A stretch of 64,000 nt of DNA from DATMRS01 sp035566015 (GTDB lineage Bacteria > Pseudomonadota > Alphaproteobacteria > Sphingomonadales > Sphingomonadaceae), in the NCBI GenBank assembly GCA_035566015.1, contig DATMRS010000020.1:434001-498000 (forward strand), in the 5' to 3' direction. Below, in pieces: positions 53,652 through 62,260 of the stretch (positions within the stretch are counted from its first letter, which is position 1; every line of letters begins with the position of its first letter). A model generated the notes under the pieces. It saw only the letters and a list, made by a program, of their open reading frames with translations, ran no database searches and had not been told where the DNA came from. The position numbers and the translations under genes were made by a program.

Positions 53652-54095
53652 TCAGAACGGCTTCACGATCACCAATATCACGATCACCGCCGTCGCGATA
53701 CCGGGGACTTCGTTCATCACCCGCAGGGGCCGGTCATTGGTCGCGCGATGGCCCTTCGCCATCTTCTTGCCATAGCCGACCGCCCAGCCATGATAGGCCG
53801 AAAGCAGGATGACCGCCGCGAGCTTTGCATGGAACCAGCCTTGCTCGAAAGCGCCGATGTTGAAGGCCAGCATCAGGCCGAACACCCACACCAGGATCAT
53901 CGCCGGGCTGATGATGATCCGCCGCAATCGCCGCTCGCGCTCGATCCACACCAGATCCTCGGGCGTCCCGGGCGCGACGCTGCGATGATAGATGTAGAAG
54001 CGCGGCAGCATGAACAGCCCGGCGATCCAGAAGATCACGAAGATCAGATGTGCCGCCTTCACCCACGGATAGGCGGCGCCGAGCCAACCGATCAT
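53652..54095 (-). CDS. hemJ: Protoporphyrinogen oxidase HemJ
   Basis: A 147-residue membrane protein with four helices. It has the HemJ family opening AAHLIFVIFWIAGLFMLPRFYIYH, with a conserved histidine, and RPLRVMNEVP. It oxidises protoporphyrinogen IX in heme synthesis. Databases sometimes label it CopD-like. The start overlaps hemE by four bases (ATGA), which supports the heme role. Confidence 0.92.
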   Translation of the reverse strand: MIGWLGAAYPWVKAAHLIFVIFWIAGLFMLPRFYIYHRSVAPGTPEDLVWIERERRLRRIIISPAMILVWVFGLMLAFNIGAFEQGWFHAKLAAVILLSAYHGWAVGYGKKMAKGHRATNDRPLRVMNEVPGIATAVIVILVIVKPF

Positions 54096-55171
54096 CTCAC
54101 CTCTCCCCGCAGCCGCGCGAGCAGCCGCTCGACATGTGCAATCGGCGTATCCGGCAGGATGCCGTGGCCGAGATTGAAGATATGCGGCCGTTCGGTGAAG
54201 GCCGCACGGATCCTGTCGGTCGCGCGATCGAGCGCCTCGCCCCCGGCGATCAGCGCGAGGGGATCGAGATTGCCCTGGACCGGCAGGCCGACCGGAAGAT
54301 GGGTATCCGCCCAATGCGGATCAACCGTCTCGTCGAGCCCCAGCGCATCGACCCCCGTCTCACGCGCATAAGCCGGCAGCTTGCCGCCCGCACCCTTCGG
54401 AAAGCCGATGATCGGCACGCCCGGATGCCGCGCGCCTATTTGATCGACGATCGTCCGGGTGGGCGCGATCACCCAGCGTTCGAACTCGTCCGGGGCGAGA
54501 CTGCCCGCCCAGCTATCGAACAACTGGACGGCGTGGACGCCCGATGCGATCTGCTTTCCGAGATAATCGACCGTCGCGGCCACCACCGCTTCGATGATCG
54601 CCTGGAATCGGGCGGGATCGCGATAGGCGAGACGCCGCGTCTCTCCCTGCTCGCGGCTGCCCTGACCTGCGACCATATAGGTGGCGACCGTCCAGGGCGA
54701 GCCCGCGAAGCCGAGGAAGGTCGTCTCCGCCGGCAACTGCCACGCAACCTGGCGGACCGTTTCGTAAACCGGATCGAGCCGGGCGGGCGTTGCCGTCAAC
54801 TCGGCAAGGCCATGATCGGCGAGCGGTGGCGACAGGCGCGGCCCCTCCCCTGCTTCGAAGCGCAGATCCTGGCCCAGCGCATGGGGAATGACGAGAATGT
54901 CGGAAAAGAGGATCGCGCCGTCGAAGCCGAACCGGCGGATCGGCTGTAGCGTCACCTCGGCGGCGGCGGCGCTGTCATGGACGAGCGCGAGGAAACCGCC
55001 CTTGCCGGCCCGCAATTCGCGATATTCGGGAAGGTAGCGTCCCGCCTGCCGCATGAGCCAGACCGGCGGGGGATCGCGCCGGTCGCCGCGCAGCACGGCG
55101 AGCAGGGGCCGATCCATGGCTAGCGCCAAGTCCGTCTGGGCGAGGGGACGAACCCCGGGCGAGGACTCCAT
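54092..55171 (-). CDS. hemE: Uroporphyrinogen decarboxylase
   Basis: Removes four carboxylates from uroporphyrinogen III in heme synthesis. PPVWLMRQAGRYLPEYRELR is the active-site signature, and FLGFAGSPWTVATYM and the C-terminal FNLGHGILPDTP follow. The start at 55171 (359 residues) has a clear AAGGA six bases upstream. An inner ATG at 55117 (341 residues) starts closer to the conserved DRPLL and is a realistic alternative. The gene borders the proposed replication origin. Confidence 0.95.
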   Translation of the reverse strand: MESSPGVRPLAQTDLALAMDRPLLAVLRGDRRDPPPVWLMRQAGRYLPEYRELRAGKGGFLALVHDSAAAAEVTLQPIRRFGFDGAILFSDILVIPHALGQDLRFEAGEGPRLSPPLADHGLAELTATPARLDPVYETVRQVAWQLPAETTFLGFAGSPWTVATYMVAGQGSREQGETRRLAYRDPARFQAIIEAVVAATVDYLGKQIASGVHAVQLFDSWAGSLAPDEFERWVIAPTRTIVDQIGARHPGVPIIGFPKGAGGKLPAYARETGVDALGLDETVDPHWADTHLPVGLPVQGNLDPLALIAGGEALDRATDRIRAAFTERPHIFNLGHGILPDTPIAHVERLLARLRGEVR

Positions 55172-55491
55172 AACTATCCTTAAAGAGAATCTAGAAGATT
55201 CAGTGGTTGTCAGTAGGCAGGGGCGAAACCGGGGTTTATTCGCAGTGCGCGCGATTGCCAACAGCTTGACGAAACGGCGGACCATTGCGCCATCGGGAGT
55301 CGGCCTGCCCTCTCCCCGCTATCCACAGGCTGGGGATGAACGGGATTGGCTGTGGATGATCGCGGGAACCGAGTCAGAATGGCGGTGATGAATCCGCGAC
55401 TTGAAAGCATGCCCGCGATTCCGCTAGCGCAATCCCCAGCGTTTTCCACAGGTCCATGCCATGGGCTGAGCAAAAGGCGTTTTCGCCCTCG
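55172..55491. other. Putative chromosomal replication origin (oriC)
   Basis: A 320-base gene-free region between divergent hemE and the ppsR-type gene. DnaA-box-like 9-mers are TTTTCCACA (55442-55450, fits TTWTNCACA), CTATCCACA (55319-55327, one mismatch to TTATCCACA) and TGTGGATGA (55351-55359, one mismatch on the other strand). A run richer in A and T lies at 55171-55202. Gene direction switches from minus to plus here, and parAB lies about 10 kb away. In Caulobacter and Rickettsia the origin also adjoins hemE. Confidence 0.72.
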
Positions 55492-56322
55492 ATGATCCGG
55501 CTTCACCTCCATCTTCTGTCGGACTCGACCGGCGAAACGCTCGAAAGCATCGCCAAGGCGGGCCTTGCCCAATTCGAGGGCGTGGAGACGATCAAACATT
55601 TCTGGCCGATGGTTCGTTCCGAAGGTCATCTCGATCGGGTGATGGCCGAGATCGCCCAGCGCCCGGGCCTCATCCTGTATACGCTGGTCAATTCCGACGT
55701 GCGGCGGCGGCTGGAAATGCGCTGCCACGCGCTGGGCCTGCCCGCGGTGGCGGCGATCGATCCGGTGATCGAGGCGCTGTCGCGTATGCTTGGCCAGCAG
55801 GCGCTGGCGCGTCCGGGCCGGCAGCATATGCTCGACGCCGCCTATTTCGCGCGCGTCGAGGCGATCCAGTTCACGATCGCGCATGACGATGGTGTCGCGC
55901 CCGAGGATTGGGAAGAGGCCGATTGCGTGCTGACGGGCGTCTCGCGTTCGTCGAAGACGCCGACGGCGATCTATCTCGCCAATCGCGGCTACAAGGTCGC
56001 CAATATTCCGCTCGTCGTCGAATCGCCGCCGCCGGCCTCGCTCTACAGCCTGCGCCGTCCGCTGGTCGTCGGCCTGACCACCAGCCCCGACCGGCTCGTC
56101 CAGATAAGGCGCAACCGGCTGCTGTCGCTCAACCAGGCGCCCGAAACCGCTTATGTCGATCAGGAGGCGGTGGCGGCCGAGCTGGCTTTTGCCCGGCGCA
56201 TCTTCTCGGACAATGGCTGGCCGGTGATCGACGTCACCCGCCGTTCGATCGAGGAGACGGCGGCGGCGATCATCAACCTGCTCGGCGAGCGTGCCGACAA
56301 GACGGAGGAAGCGGCCTCATGA
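55492..56322 (+). CDS. Bifunctional kinase/pyrophosphorylase (PpsR, DUF299)
   Basis: A 276-residue protein that phosphorylates and dephosphorylates a threonine in PEP synthase or pyruvate phosphate dikinase, using ADP. The P-loop-like GVSRSSKTPTAIYLANRG and the opening HLHLLSDSTGETLES are typical. The ATG at 55492 fits homologues; an in-frame ATG at 55456 would add 12 residues but overlaps the origin. It overlaps maf by four bases. In alphaproteobacteria this gene commonly sits next to the origin. Confidence 0.92.
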   Translation: MIRLHLHLLSDSTGETLESIAKAGLAQFEGVETIKHFWPMVRSEGHLDRVMAEIAQRPGLILYTLVNSDVRRRLEMRCHALGLPAVAAIDPVIEALSRMLGQQALARPGRQHMLDAAYFARVEAIQFTIAHDDGVAPEDWEEADCVLTGVSRSSKTPTAIYLANRGYKVANIPLVVESPPPASLYSLRRPLVVGLTTSPDRLVQIRRNRLLSLNQAPETAYVDQEAVAAELAFARRIFSDNGWPVIDVTRRSIEETAAAIINLLGERADKTEEAAS

Positions 56323-56915
56323 CGCTGATCCTCGCCTCGGGCTCGGCCAGCCGCCGTGCCATGCTGGAAGGAGCGGGCGTCGCGCATGACGCCATTCCGC
56401 CGGGTGTCGACGAAGCGGCCGCGAAAGCGGCGCTGGCGCATGAAGGGCATGGCGCGCGCCAATTGGCTGATGCGCTCGCCGAACTGAAGGCGACGAAAGT
56501 GTCGCGCCGCTTTCCCCGCGCGCTCGTGCTCGGCTGCGATTCGACGGTGACGCTGGCCGACGGGACGATGATCGACAAGGCCGAAAGCCGCGCGGAGGCT
56601 GCCGATCAGCTTCGAAGGCTGCGTGGCACGACGCATCGCCTGACGAGCGCGGTGGTGCTCTGCGAGCAGGGCGCCCCAGTCTGGCGACATGTCGATGTCG
56701 CGAAGCTCACGATGCGGCCCTTCTCCGATGCGTTTCTCGACGTCTATCTCGATGCCGAATGGCCGGCGATCGCGGGCTGTGTCGGCGGCTATCGGATCGA
56801 GGGGCGCGGCGCGCAACTGTTCAGCCGGATCGAGGGCAGCCATTTCACGATCCTCGGCCTGCCGCTGCTGCCGCTGCTCGACTATCTGCGCGTGCGAGAG
56901 GTGCTGCCGGCATGA
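56319..56915 (+). CDS. maf: Maf-family nucleotide pyrophosphatase
   Basis: A 198-residue house-cleaning pyrophosphatase that removes non-canonical nucleotides. The opening LILASGSASRRAML and the GCDSTVTLADG segment with catalytic acidic residue are typical. Both ends overlap neighbours by four bases (ATGA). The short form may act on dTTP, UTP or modified bases; specificity is not clear. Confidence 0.93.
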   Translation: MTLILASGSASRRAMLEGAGVAHDAIPPGVDEAAAKAALAHEGHGARQLADALAELKATKVSRRFPRALVLGCDSTVTLADGTMIDKAESRAEAADQLRRLRGTTHRLTSAVVLCEQGAPVWRHVDVAKLTMRPFSDAFLDVYLDAEWPAIAGCVGGYRIEGRGAQLFSRIEGSHFTILGLPLLPLLDYLRVREVLPA

Positions 56916-57766
56916 GGCCCCTTCCCCCTGTCGCCGGCGTGATCGGCTGGCCGGTGGCGCATTCAAAATCGCCGCTCATTCATCGATTCTGGCTGGATAG
57001 GCTGGGAATCGACGGCGACTATGGCCGCTTTCCGGTCGAGCCGGAGCAGCTCGGCAAGGCGATCGCGGCGCTGCCCGCGCTCGGCCTGCGCGGCGTCAAC
57101 GTCACCGTGCCGCACAAACAGGCGGTGATCCCCTTCCTCGATCGCCTCGACATGCGGGCGGCGGCGATCGGCGCGGTGAACACCGTGGTGGTGGAAGAAG
57201 CGGGCCGCCTCACCGGTTACAATAGCGATGCGGACGGATTCCTCGAAGCCGTCCTTCGCTACAAGGCGGGCCGCGCGGCGGGGCAAGCGCTGGTGATCGG
57301 CGCGGGCGGCGCGGCGCAGGCGGTCGCGCACGCGCTGGCGGGTGATGGCTTTGCCGTCCATGTCGTCAACCGCGATCCGGCGCGTGCCCGCGCGTTGGTC
57401 CGCGCGACGGGCGGCGCGGGGGACGGCCCTGACGCGCTCTACGATCTGGCACGCCATTGCCGTCCGCGTCTTGGCGGCACGGATGGCGCGCTCAATCTTC
57501 TCGTCAACACGACGACGCTGGGAATGAAAGGCGCGCCGCCGCTCGATATGGTGCTGGACGATGTGGCGTCCGGCACGCTCGTCTACGACATCGTCTATGC
57601 CCCGCTCGAAACGCCGCTTCTCGCCGAGGCGCGGCGTCGCGGCCTGCCGACGGTCGACGGGTTGGAGATGCTGATCGGCCAGGCGGCGATCGCCTTCGAA
57701 CTCTTTTATGGCCAGCCCGCCCCGCGTGATGAGGACGCGGCGTTGCGCCGATTGTTGACGGCATGA
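56912..57766 (+). CDS. aroE: Shikimate dehydrogenase
   Basis: A 284-residue NADPH enzyme of the shikimate pathway. The substrate motif VIGWPVAHSKSP and VNVTVPHKQAV (catalytic lysine) are present, followed by the NADP loop VIGAGGAAQAVAHAL. The maf-aroE-coaE-dnaQ order is a familiar alphaproteobacterial set. Confidence 0.96.
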   Translation: MRPLPPVAGVIGWPVAHSKSPLIHRFWLDRLGIDGDYGRFPVEPEQLGKAIAALPALGLRGVNVTVPHKQAVIPFLDRLDMRAAAIGAVNTVVVEEAGRLTGYNSDADGFLEAVLRYKAGRAAGQALVIGAGGAAQAVAHALAGDGFAVHVVNRDPARARALVRATGGAGDGPDALYDLARHCRPRLGGTDGALNLLVNTTTLGMKGAPPLDMVLDDVASGTLVYDIVYAPLETPLLAEARRRGLPTVDGLEMLIGQAAIAFELFYGQPAPRDEDAALRRLLTA

Positions 57767-58374
57767 CGTTTCGCCTCGGGCTCACCGGCTCGATCGGCAT
57801 GGGCAAATCGACGGTTGCCGCGATGTTTCGTGCCGAAGGCGTGCCGGTGTTCGATGCCGATGCCGAGGTGCACCGGCTGCAAGGCCCGGGCGGTGCGCTG
57901 GTCGCGGCGATCGAGGCGCTCTATCCGGGCACGACCAGCGAAAAGGGCGTCGATCGTGTGGCGTTGGGCCGGCTCGTGCTCGGCGACCGTGCGGCATTGG
58001 GCCGGCTTGAGCGGCTGATCCATCCCGAGGTGGCGAGGGCGCGGCGACGCTTTCTGCGTCAGCACAGGGGGCGGGATCTGGTGGTGCTCGATATTCCCCT
58101 GCTGTTCGAAAAGGGCGGATGGCGCGATGTCGATGCGATCGCGGTCGTTTCCGCCCCGCCGCAGGTGCAGCGGCGGCGGGTGCTGTCGCGCGGCGCCATG
58201 ACGCGCCGCCGCTTCGCCAGGATCATGAAATTGCAGACGCCTGATGCGCAAAAGCGGCGGCGCGCCGATTTCGTGATCTCCACCGCCGGCTCATTGATCG
58301 CAACGCGCGCACAGGTCAGGCGTCTCGTCGCTTGCCTACGCGGGCGGGGAAGCCGATATTGTCGGCATGCGTGA
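57763..58374 (+). CDS. coaE: Dephospho-CoA kinase
   Basis: A 203-residue kinase for the last step of coenzyme A synthesis. P-loop GLTGSIGMGKST at residues 6-17, then VFDADAEVHRL with conserved aspartate. It overlaps aroE by four bases and dnaQ by eight. Confidence 0.95.
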   Translation: MTFRLGLTGSIGMGKSTVAAMFRAEGVPVFDADAEVHRLQGPGGALVAAIEALYPGTTSEKGVDRVALGRLVLGDRAALGRLERLIHPEVARARRRFLRQHRGRDLVVLDIPLLFEKGGWRDVDAIAVVSAPPQVQRRRVLSRGAMTRRRFARIMKLQTPDAQKRRRADFVISTAGSLIATRAQVRRLVACLRGRGSRYCRHA

Positions 58375-59083
58375 AATTGTCTTTGATACCGAAACGACCG
58401 GCCTGAGCCCCCTCGACGGACACAGGCTGGTGGAAATAGGCTGTGTCGAGCTGGTCAACCGTGTCGAAACCGGGCGCACTTTCCATGCCTATTTCAATCC
58501 CGGCCGATCGATGCCGAGCGAGGCGGAAGCGGTCCATGGCCTGTCCCAGACATTCCTGTCGGACAAGCCGCTCTTCACCGACATCGCGGTCGAGCTGGTG
58601 GCGTTCCTCGGCGAGTGCAAGCTCGTCGCGCACAACGCGTCGTTCGATTTCGGCTTCCTCAATCACGAGTTGGGGCAGGCGGGCCATGCGACGATCGACA
58701 TGACGCGGATGGTCGACACGCTCGCCATTGCGCGGGCGCGTCATCCGGGCGCGAAGCATAGCCTCGACGCGCTCTGCAATCGCTACGGCATCGATCGCAG
58801 CCACCGTATCAAGCATGGCGCGCTGCTCGACGCGCAGCTTCTGGCGCAGCTTTATGTCGAGTTGACCGGCGGGCGGCAGATCGGCCTGTCGCTGAAGCCC
58901 ACCGCCGATCCCACGTCGGTGCGCACCGCGCAGCTCATCAACGCCGCCGTCGCCAAGGCCGCGCCCGCGCCGGTGCGCCCGCCGCGTCCGCACGCGGCTA
59001 GTGCCGAGGAACAACTTCGCCATAAGGCCTTTGTTTCTAAACTGACCGATCCGCTGTGGGAGGAAGCGGCGAATATGGAATGA
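58367..59083 (+). CDS. dnaQ: DNA polymerase III epsilon subunit
   Basis: A 238-residue proofreading exonuclease. Catalytic acidic residues are in FDTETTGLSPLDG and in AHNASFDFGFLN; HSLDALCNRYGID and the histidine in RIKHGALLDAQLLAQLY follow. The C-terminal tail binds the alpha subunit. Its end leads to hpf after 96 bases. Confidence 0.95.
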   Translation: MREIVFDTETTGLSPLDGHRLVEIGCVELVNRVETGRTFHAYFNPGRSMPSEAEAVHGLSQTFLSDKPLFTDIAVELVAFLGECKLVAHNASFDFGFLNHELGQAGHATIDMTRMVDTLAIARARHPGAKHSLDALCNRYGIDRSHRIKHGALLDAQLLAQLYVELTGGRQIGLSLKPTADPTSVRTAQLINAAVAKAAPAPVRPPRPHAASAEEQLRHKAFVSKLTDPLWEEAANME

Positions 59084-59179
59084 AGCTTGAGCCGCCGGGC
59101 GATCGTGCCTGGCATCGAGGGTCCGGCAAGGCGCTTCGCGCCTCCGCCGGGCAAAGTAGCAGTGTGGGAGCTAGCAGCC

Positions 59180-59767
59180 ATGGAAATCCGCGTTTCAGGC
59201 CACAGGGTCGACACCGGCGAGGCGCTTCGGGCGCATGTCGAGAAACGGATGCAGGGTCTTGCCGACAAATATTTCTCGCGCAGCATCACGGCTCAGGTGA
59301 CGTTCGGGCGAGGCCCGCGCGACAACGGCTTCTCCTGCGACATCGTGGCGCACGTCATGCAAGGATTGATCCTCAAGGGATCGGGCCAGGCGATGGAGGC
59401 GCACCCCGCCTTCGATCTCGCGGCCGATCGCATCGAAAAGCAGCTTCGTCGTTACATGCGCAGGCTGAAAAATCGCGCGGGTGGCCTCGGGGCGGCCGCC
59501 GTCCTTGAGAATATCGAGGCGACAGCGGGCTATACGGTGTTCCAGGGCGGCGACGAAGTGGAGGCGGAGGAAAGCGACAATCCGCTTATCATCGCCGAGA
59601 CACGCGTCGATGTGCCCGAGGCAAGCGTTTCCGATGCGGTGATGATGCTCGATCTGCGCAACACCACCGCGTTGCTCTTCCGCAACAGCGGAACGGGCAC
59701 GTATAATATGGTTTATCGTCGCGGCGACGGCACGATCGGTTGGGTCGAACCGCAGCGCGCGGCGTAA
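59180..59767 (+). CDS. hpf: Long-form ribosome hibernation promoting factor
   Basis: A 195-residue protein. The N-terminal S30AE domain starts MEIRVSGHRVDTGEALRAHVEKRM, and the C-terminal dimerisation domain is NPLIIAETRVDVPEASVSDAVMMLDLRN. It joins ribosomes into inactive 100S dimers in stationary phase. GGGAG lies upstream of the ATG at 59180. It precedes ptsN by 19 bases; rpoN, the usual upstream partner elsewhere, is absent here. Confidence 0.94.
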   Translation: MEIRVSGHRVDTGEALRAHVEKRMQGLADKYFSRSITAQVTFGRGPRDNGFSCDIVAHVMQGLILKGSGQAMEAHPAFDLAADRIEKQLRRYMRRLKNRAGGLGAAAVLENIEATAGYTVFQGGDEVEAEESDNPLIIAETRVDVPEASVSDAVMMLDLRNTTALLFRNSGTGTYNMVYRRGDGTIGWVEPQRAA

Positions 59768-59786
59768 GGAAGGCATCCATTTTCTC

Positions 59787-60296
59787 GTGAATACAGGTCA
59801 CTCCCCCATCGCCCACGCAAGTCGCAGCCCGGATGATCTTTCCGATCTGCTGCGGCCTGAACTCGTCCTGGCGGAACTCGCCGTGCCGAATAAAAAGGTG
59901 CTTTTCCAGCAACTTTCGGCAATTGCTGGACGGGCGGTGGGGGTCGATCCGAAGCTGGTTGCCGATCGCCTCGCCGATCGCGAGCGGCTGGGATCGACCG
60001 GTTTCGGCGACGGCGTCGCGATTCCGCACGGCAAGATAGAAGGGCTCGACCATGTCGTCGGCCTGTTCGCGCGGCTGGCCGCCCCGATCGATTTCAACGC
60101 GATCGACGACATGCCGGTCGACCTCGTTTTCCTGCTCCTCTCGCCGCCACATGGCGGGGTGGAGCACCTGAAGGCGCTCGCGCGCGTCAGCCGCCGGATG
60201 CGCGATCGCGGCTTCGTCGCCAAGCTGCGCGGCGCCGGATCGGAAGATGCGCTCTATGCGCTCTTCGCGACCGGCGAAGCCCGCGATGCGGCCTGA
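59787..60296 (+). CDS. ptsN: Nitrogen-type PTS enzyme IIA
   Basis: A 169-residue phosphocarrier. The phosphorylated histidine is H81 in GVAIPHGK. It receives phosphate from NPr/EI-Ntr and regulates potassium uptake and stress responses in relatives. The start is GTG, with AAGGAAGG about 15 bases upstream. Overlaps the thioesterase gene by 11 bases. Confidence 0.93.
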   Translation: MNTGHSPIAHASRSPDDLSDLLRPELVLAELAVPNKKVLFQQLSAIAGRAVGVDPKLVADRLADRERLGSTGFGDGVAIPHGKIEGLDHVVGLFARLAAPIDFNAIDDMPVDLVFLLLSPPHGGVEHLKALARVSRRMRDRGFVAKLRGAGSEDALYALFATGEARDAA

Positions 60297-60765
60297 GGCA
60301 GCGGACGGCGCGCCAGAACCGACCGGCGCCGAGGCGCATTATCGCGCACTCGAATCGCTCTATGACGCAGCGCCGATCAACCGCCTTTTCCCTTCACGGC
60401 TTGAAATCGTCGAGGCGGGCGTCGCGCGTATCCGCTTCACCATGGACCCGACGGTCCACCATGCCGCCGGCGCGGCACATGGGACGAGCTATTTCAAGAT
60501 GCTCGACGATGCCGCTTTCTATGCCGCCAATAGTCTGGTGAGCGATCGATTCCTGCTGACGACCGCATTCAACCTGCTCTTCACGCGCCCGATCGTGGCG
60601 GGCGACGTGATCGCGGAGGGGCGCTGGATCAGCGGCAAGCGGCGCGTATTGGTTGCCGAGGCGCGGCTGATCGACGCCAGCGGCGCGGAGGCGGCCCGTG
60701 GTACGGGCACCTTCATGCGATCGCGCATCCCGCTCGCGTCGCTGCCCGGCTACGCCGCGCCGTGA
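60286..60765 (+). CDS. Hotdog-fold thioesterase (PaaI-like)
   Basis: A 159-residue hotdog protein with HHAAGAAHGTSYFKMLDDAAFYAANSL and the following strand LTTAFNLLFTRPIVAGDVIAEGRWI, the usual PaaI-type active helix and strand. Probably hydrolyses acyl-CoA; substrate unknown. Start and stop overlap the ptsN and DUF1491 genes. Confidence 0.86.
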   Translation: MRPEAADGAPEPTGAEAHYRALESLYDAAPINRLFPSRLEIVEAGVARIRFTMDPTVHHAAGAAHGTSYFKMLDDAAFYAANSLVSDRFLLTTAFNLLFTRPIVAGDVIAEGRWISGKRRVLVAEARLIDASGAEAARGTGTFMRSRIPLASLPGYAAP

Positions 60766-61100
60766 CTGCCCGGCTCGCGGCCGGCATGCTGGTGTCGGCG
60801 CTGATTCGGCGGACCGAGGCTGCCGGCGGCCATGGGATGGTATTGGCCAGAGGCGATGCGGCCGCCGGGGCGATCCTGCTTGCCATCGCCGATCGTGGCG
60901 TCACGCTGAAGCTGGTGGAGCGCACCTTGGCGATGGACGGCGGCTATGTGCTGACGGCGACCGGCCCCGCCGCGCTCGACGAACCCGGCGTGCTGGCGGA
61001 CTATATCGGCAGGCGCCGCCGCGGCGATCCGGACCTGTGGGTCGTCGAACTCGACAGCCCCGAGGCGGAGCGGATCGCCACGGAGCTGATCGGCGGATAG
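60762..61100 (+). CDS. DUF1491 family protein
   Basis: A 112-residue protein with a GTG start overlapping the thioesterase stop (GTGA). Features are RLAAGMLVSALIRRTEAAGGHGMVLARGD and DPDLWVVELDSPEAERIATEL. Common in alphaproteobacteria next to ptsN; function unknown. Confidence 0.88.
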   Translation: MTARLAAGMLVSALIRRTEAAGGHGMVLARGDAAAGAILLAIADRGVTLKLVERTLAMDGGYVLTATGPAALDEPGVLADYIGRRRRGDPDLWVVELDSPEAERIATELIGG

Positions 61101-61109
61101 CGCCGCCGG

Positions 61110-62198
61110 TCAGGCGGCCGCCGTCTCTTCGGCAAAGGGATAGTCGATATAGCCGTCGATCCCTTGCGTGTAGGAGGTCGCCATATCGGCCGGGGCCAGC
61201 ACGATCTCTTCAGCGAATCGGCGTGGAAGATCGGGATTGGCGATGAAGGGCCGGCCGAAGGCGATCGCGTCGGCCACACCGGCGTCGAGCGCGGCCTGTC
61301 CCCGGGTGAAATCATAGTCCGAATTGAGCACCAGCGGCCGATTGAAAACGGCGCGGATCGCCGGCGCCACCGGCTCGACATCGGCCTTCCCGAAGGTGCC
61401 GTTGAAACCGGGTTCGCGCAGTTCGAGGAAGGCGATGCCCAACGCCGCCAATGCCGCCGCCGCCGCCGGGAACAGGCGGTGCGGATCGCTGTCGTTGACG
61501 CCCTGCACCTCGCCATTGGGCGAAAGGCGCACCGAGGTCCGCCCCGGGCCCACCCTATCGACCAGCACCTGCGTCACTTCGCGAAGCAGGCGGATGCGAT
61601 TCTCGATCGACCCGCCATAAGCGTCGGCGCGATGATTCACGTTGTCGCGCAGGAATTGGTCGATGAGATAGCCGTTGGCGGCGTGGAGCTGGACGCCGTC
61701 GAAGCCCGCCTCGATCGCGTTGGCCGCGGCGCGGCTATAGTCGTCGAGCAAGCGGGGTACTTCGTTCACCTCTAGCGGGCGCGCGAGTGTGAAGGGCTGC
61801 TTGCCGTCATAGGTGTGCGCCTCGCCCGGGGCCGTCGTCGCCGATGAGGAGACGGGCTGGCCGCCACCGAGGGAGGGATGGACGATGCGTCCCATATGCC
61901 AGAGCTGGGCAATGATCCGCCCGCCCGCCTCGTGCACCGCCGCCGTCACCGGTTTCCATGCTTCCACCTGCTCGGCCGACCAGAGGCCGGGCGCATAAGG
62001 CCAGCCCAGCCCTTCCTGGCTGATGCCGGTGGCTTCGGAGATGATGAGTCCGGCGCTTGCCCGCTGCGCATAATATTGCGCCATGATCGGCGTCGGCACA
62101 TGGGCGCGCGTGGCGCGGCCCCGCGTCATGGGCGCCATCAGGATGCGGTTGGGGGCGCGGATCGCGCCAAGCTGAATCGGATCGAACAGGGATGGCAT
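61110..62198 (-). CDS. Old yellow enzyme-type alkene reductase
   Basis: A 362-residue FMN flavoprotein. The FMN region PNRILMAPMTRGRA, GLIISEATGISQEG, AQLWHMGR, QLHAANGYLIDQFLRD and ADAIAFGRPFIANPDLP are typical of NemA-like enzymes. It reduces activated alkenes or nitro compounds with NAD(P)H. The ATG at 62198 is chosen because the protein starts with SLFDPIQLG. Confidence 0.92.
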   Translation of the reverse strand: MPSLFDPIQLGAIRAPNRILMAPMTRGRATRAHVPTPIMAQYYAQRASAGLIISEATGISQEGLGWPYAPGLWSAEQVEAWKPVTAAVHEAGGRIIAQLWHMGRIVHPSLGGGQPVSSSATTAPGEAHTYDGKQPFTLARPLEVNEVPRLLDDYSRAAANAIEAGFDGVQLHAANGYLIDQFLRDNVNHRADAYGGSIENRIRLLREVTQVLVDRVGPGRTSVRLSPNGEVQGVNDSDPHRLFPAAAAALAALGIAFLELREPGFNGTFGKADVEPVAPAIRAVFNRPLVLNSDYDFTRGQAALDAGVADAIAFGRPFIANPDLPRRFAEEIVLAPADMATSYTQGIDGYIDYPFAEETAAA

Positions 62199-62260
62199 CG
62201 TTGTTGAACCCCTTTGCTCCGTAGAAGCGACGCCATCGAAATAGGGCGTTACAGGGGGCG

